From: Flavobacterium sp. SCGC AAA160-P02
GTDB lineage: Bacteria > Bacteroidota > Bacteroidia > Flavobacteriales > Flavobacteriaceae
Length of the DNA stretch: 64,000 nucleotides
Reading direction: 5' to 3'
Assembly (NCBI GenBank): GCA_000383355.1
Contig: KB911102.1
Location: 111,080 to 175,079, forward strand
A program made the position numbers and the translations under genes. Within the stretch, counting starts at the first letter, position 1; every line of letters begins with the position of its first letter. The notes below the pieces were generated by a model. It saw only the letters and a list, made by a program, of their open reading frames with translations, was not told where the DNA came from and did no database searches. Positions 62,850-64,000 of the stretch are shown here, one piece after another.

Positions 62850-62857
62850 TATTTTTG
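62850..62857 (+). promoter_or_regulatory. mraZ: Candidate -7 element of mraZ
   Basis: TATTTTTG fits TAnnTTTG and lies 9 bases after the last MraZ repeat, giving a leader of under 20 bases before the TTG start at 62880. Confidence 0.55.
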
Positions 62858-62879
62858 ACTTTAATACAAATCAAATCTA

Positions 62880-63347
62880 TTGGTAAATTTAATAGGAACA
62901 TATGAATGTAAGGCAGATGCCAAAGGAAGATTGATGATTTCATCAGCTTTCAAGAAGCAATTGTCACCTATTTTACAGGAAGGTTTTGTTTTAAAGAGGG
63001 CTGTTTTTCAGTCTTGCTTAGAGCTATATCCAATGCAAGAATGGAATGAAGTGATGCGTAAGATGAATGCTTTAAATCGTTTTGTTAAGAAGAACAATGA
63101 TTTTATTAGAAGGTTTACTGCTGGTGTAAAGGTGGTTGAATTAGATGCTTCTGGAAGATTGTTAATACCAAAAGACTTATGTCAGTTTGCAAGTATTAAA
63201 AAGCAAGTGGTGCTGTCTTCTGCCATCAATATTATTGAAATTTGGGATAAAGACAGTTATGAGCAAACAATAGATGATGCAGCAGTGGATTTTGCGTCAT
63301 TAGCAGAAGAGGTAATGGGTAATTCTGATGAAGATGGAATATCATAA
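62880..63347 (+). CDS. mraZ: Division/cell-wall cluster transcriptional repressor MraZ
   Basis: This 155-residue protein has two AbrB-like halves, each with the DxxxR motif (DAKGRLMI at 13-20, DASGRLLI near 98). MraZ rings bind direct repeats upstream of their own operon and repress it. The start is TTG at 62880, supported by the conserved VNLIGTYECKADAKGR that follows at once and by the promoter position. Its end overlaps rsmH by 14 bases. Confidence 0.95.
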   Translation: MVNLIGTYECKADAKGRLMISSAFKKQLSPILQEGFVLKRAVFQSCLELYPMQEWNEVMRKMNALNRFVKKNNDFIRRFTAGVKVVELDASGRLLIPKDLCQFASIKKQVVLSSAINIIEIWDKDSYEQTIDDAAVDFASLAEEVMGNSDEDGIS

Positions 63348-64000
63348 TTCAGTATTATTACGCGATAGTATAGATGCTTTAGCAATAAAAGAAGATGGTG
63401 TATATGTAGATATCACTTTTGGAGGTGGCGGACATTCTAGAGAAATCTTAAGTCGTTTGGGAGAAAAAGGGAAGCTAGTTGCTTTTGATCAAGACCCAGA
63501 TGCAAAAAGAAATAAAATTCAAGATGATCGATTTGTTTTAATTGAAGAGAATTTCAGATATATCAGTCGGTTTTTGAAATTCTACGGAATAAAAAAAGTA
63601 GATGGAATCTTAGCAGACTTAGGAGTATCCTCTCATCAGTTTGATGAGGCAGAAAGAGGTTTTTCTACTCGTTTTGATGGTGAACTAGACATGAGAATGA
63701 ACCAGAGTTCAAAGATTTCTGCAAAGAAAATTATTAATTCATATCCAGAAGAGATGTTGGCAAATATCTTGTTTATGTATGGAGAATTAAGAAATGCAAG
63801 AGCCATTGCAAAAACAATTGTTGAGGCTAGAGACCAAGGAGCCATAGAAACAAGTTTTCAGTTAAGAAAGTTATTGCAGAAATATGTACCAAAAGCGAAA
63901 GAGCATAAGATTTTAGCTCAGATTTTTCAGGCTATAAGGATTGAAGTAAATGAGGAGTTGGATGTCTTGAAAGAGTTTCTAATCCAAACACCAGAGCTTT
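63334..64000 (+). CDS. rsmH: 16S rRNA (cytosine1402-N4)-methyltransferase RsmH, cut by window edge
   Basis: Translation from the ATG at 63334 gives MEYHNSVLLRDSIDAL and continues open to the window end (222 residues). The SAM motif is YVDITFGGGGHSREIL, followed by LVAFDQDPDA, DGILADLGVSSHQFD and the ARAIAKTIVEAR helix, all typical of RsmH (MraW). It methylates C1402 of 16S rRNA at N4. The ATG lies inside the mraZ frame, an overlap common in dcw clusters. About one quarter of the protein is missing. Confidence 0.96.
   Translation, partial: MEYHNSVLLRDSIDALAIKEDGVYVDITFGGGGHSREILSRLGEKGKLVAFDQDPDAKRNKIQDDRFVLIEENFRYISRFLKFYGIKKVDGILADLGVSSHQFDEAERGFSTRFDGELDMRMNQSSKISAKKIINSYPEEMLANILFMYGELRNARAIAKTIVEARDQGAIETSFQLRKLLQKYVPKAKEHKILAQIFQAIRIEVNEELDVLKEFLIQTPEL

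Noticed and set aside
1..64000. CRISPR arrays, tRNA or rRNA genes, insertion sequences, prophage
   Set aside because: No regular spacer-repeat pattern, cloverleaf, rRNA core, transposase or phage gene was recognised on either strand by reading; a tRNA or covariance scan would settle this.

Overview
The window is chromosomal DNA of a member of the Bacteroidota, almost certainly a marine Flavobacteriaceae (Polaribacter/Tenacibaculum-like by gene content; the genus is inference). The evidence is the AT-rich sequence, the gldKLMN gliding/type IX secretion cluster, promoters of the Bacteroidota type (TAnnTTTG at about -7, few Shine-Dalgarno sites), Bacteroidota-type LptE and MraZ, and an arsenosugar gene set typical of marine flavobacteria. 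No tRNA, rRNA, CRISPR array, insertion sequence or prophage was seen. Nearly all genes look intact; groEL (left edge) and rsmH (right edge) are cut by the window.

Layout. 1-4829 (minus): groES-groEL, then a compact operon miaB, sigma-54 activator, lptE, a TPR protein, secG. 5020-13348 (plus): topA, a degenerate arginase-fold protein, and gldK-gldL-gldM-gldN, the core of the T9SS/gliding machine, closed by a strong terminator. 13426-26233: housekeeping and envelope genes (amine-oxidase-like flavoprotein, DUF983, ABC-F, PLP enzyme, glucosaminidase-LysM lipoprotein, gamma carbonic anhydrase, MscS channel, VTT membrane protein, short-chain fatty acid transporter, aat, MazG). 26331-37500: a large secreted Asp-box/BNR protein, aroA, queA, rlmN, polyprenyl synthase, a GH3-family enzyme, DUF2797 and a nitrilase.

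37497-52430 is the most distinctive part. The minus-strand genes fall in two blocks. The first has a HAD phosphatase, a GT-C type mannosyltransferase, a processive cellulose-synthase-like GT2, a Dpm1-like GT2, a NapH/NosR-like polyferredoxin and an FAD/NAD(P) reductase. The second is an arsenosugar operon: DUF547 protein, AhpD-like peroxidase-like protein, ArsS radical SAM enzyme, TIGR04282-type transferase, purine nucleoside phosphorylase, ArsM arsenite methyltransferase and a fatty-acid-hydroxylase/sterol-desaturase family membrane enzyme. Expected chemistry: ArsM makes dimethylarsenic, ArsS attaches a 5'-deoxyadenosyl group, the phosphorylase removes the base, and the transferases (and perhaps the membrane enzyme) build the final arsenosugar or arsenolipid. 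The last steps are inference. A GH113-like hydrolase on the plus strand lies between the two blocks.

52576-64000: fabD, galE, a DegT aminotransferase with a Cys-rich insert, a penicillin acylase family hydrolase, a nitroreductase, a Tat-type Gfo/Idh/MocA oxidoreductase, an operon of alpha/beta hydrolase, engB and an RluA-type pseudouridine synthase, and finally the start of the division/cell-wall cluster (mraZ, rsmH) behind three MraZ-box-like repeats at 10-bp spacing.
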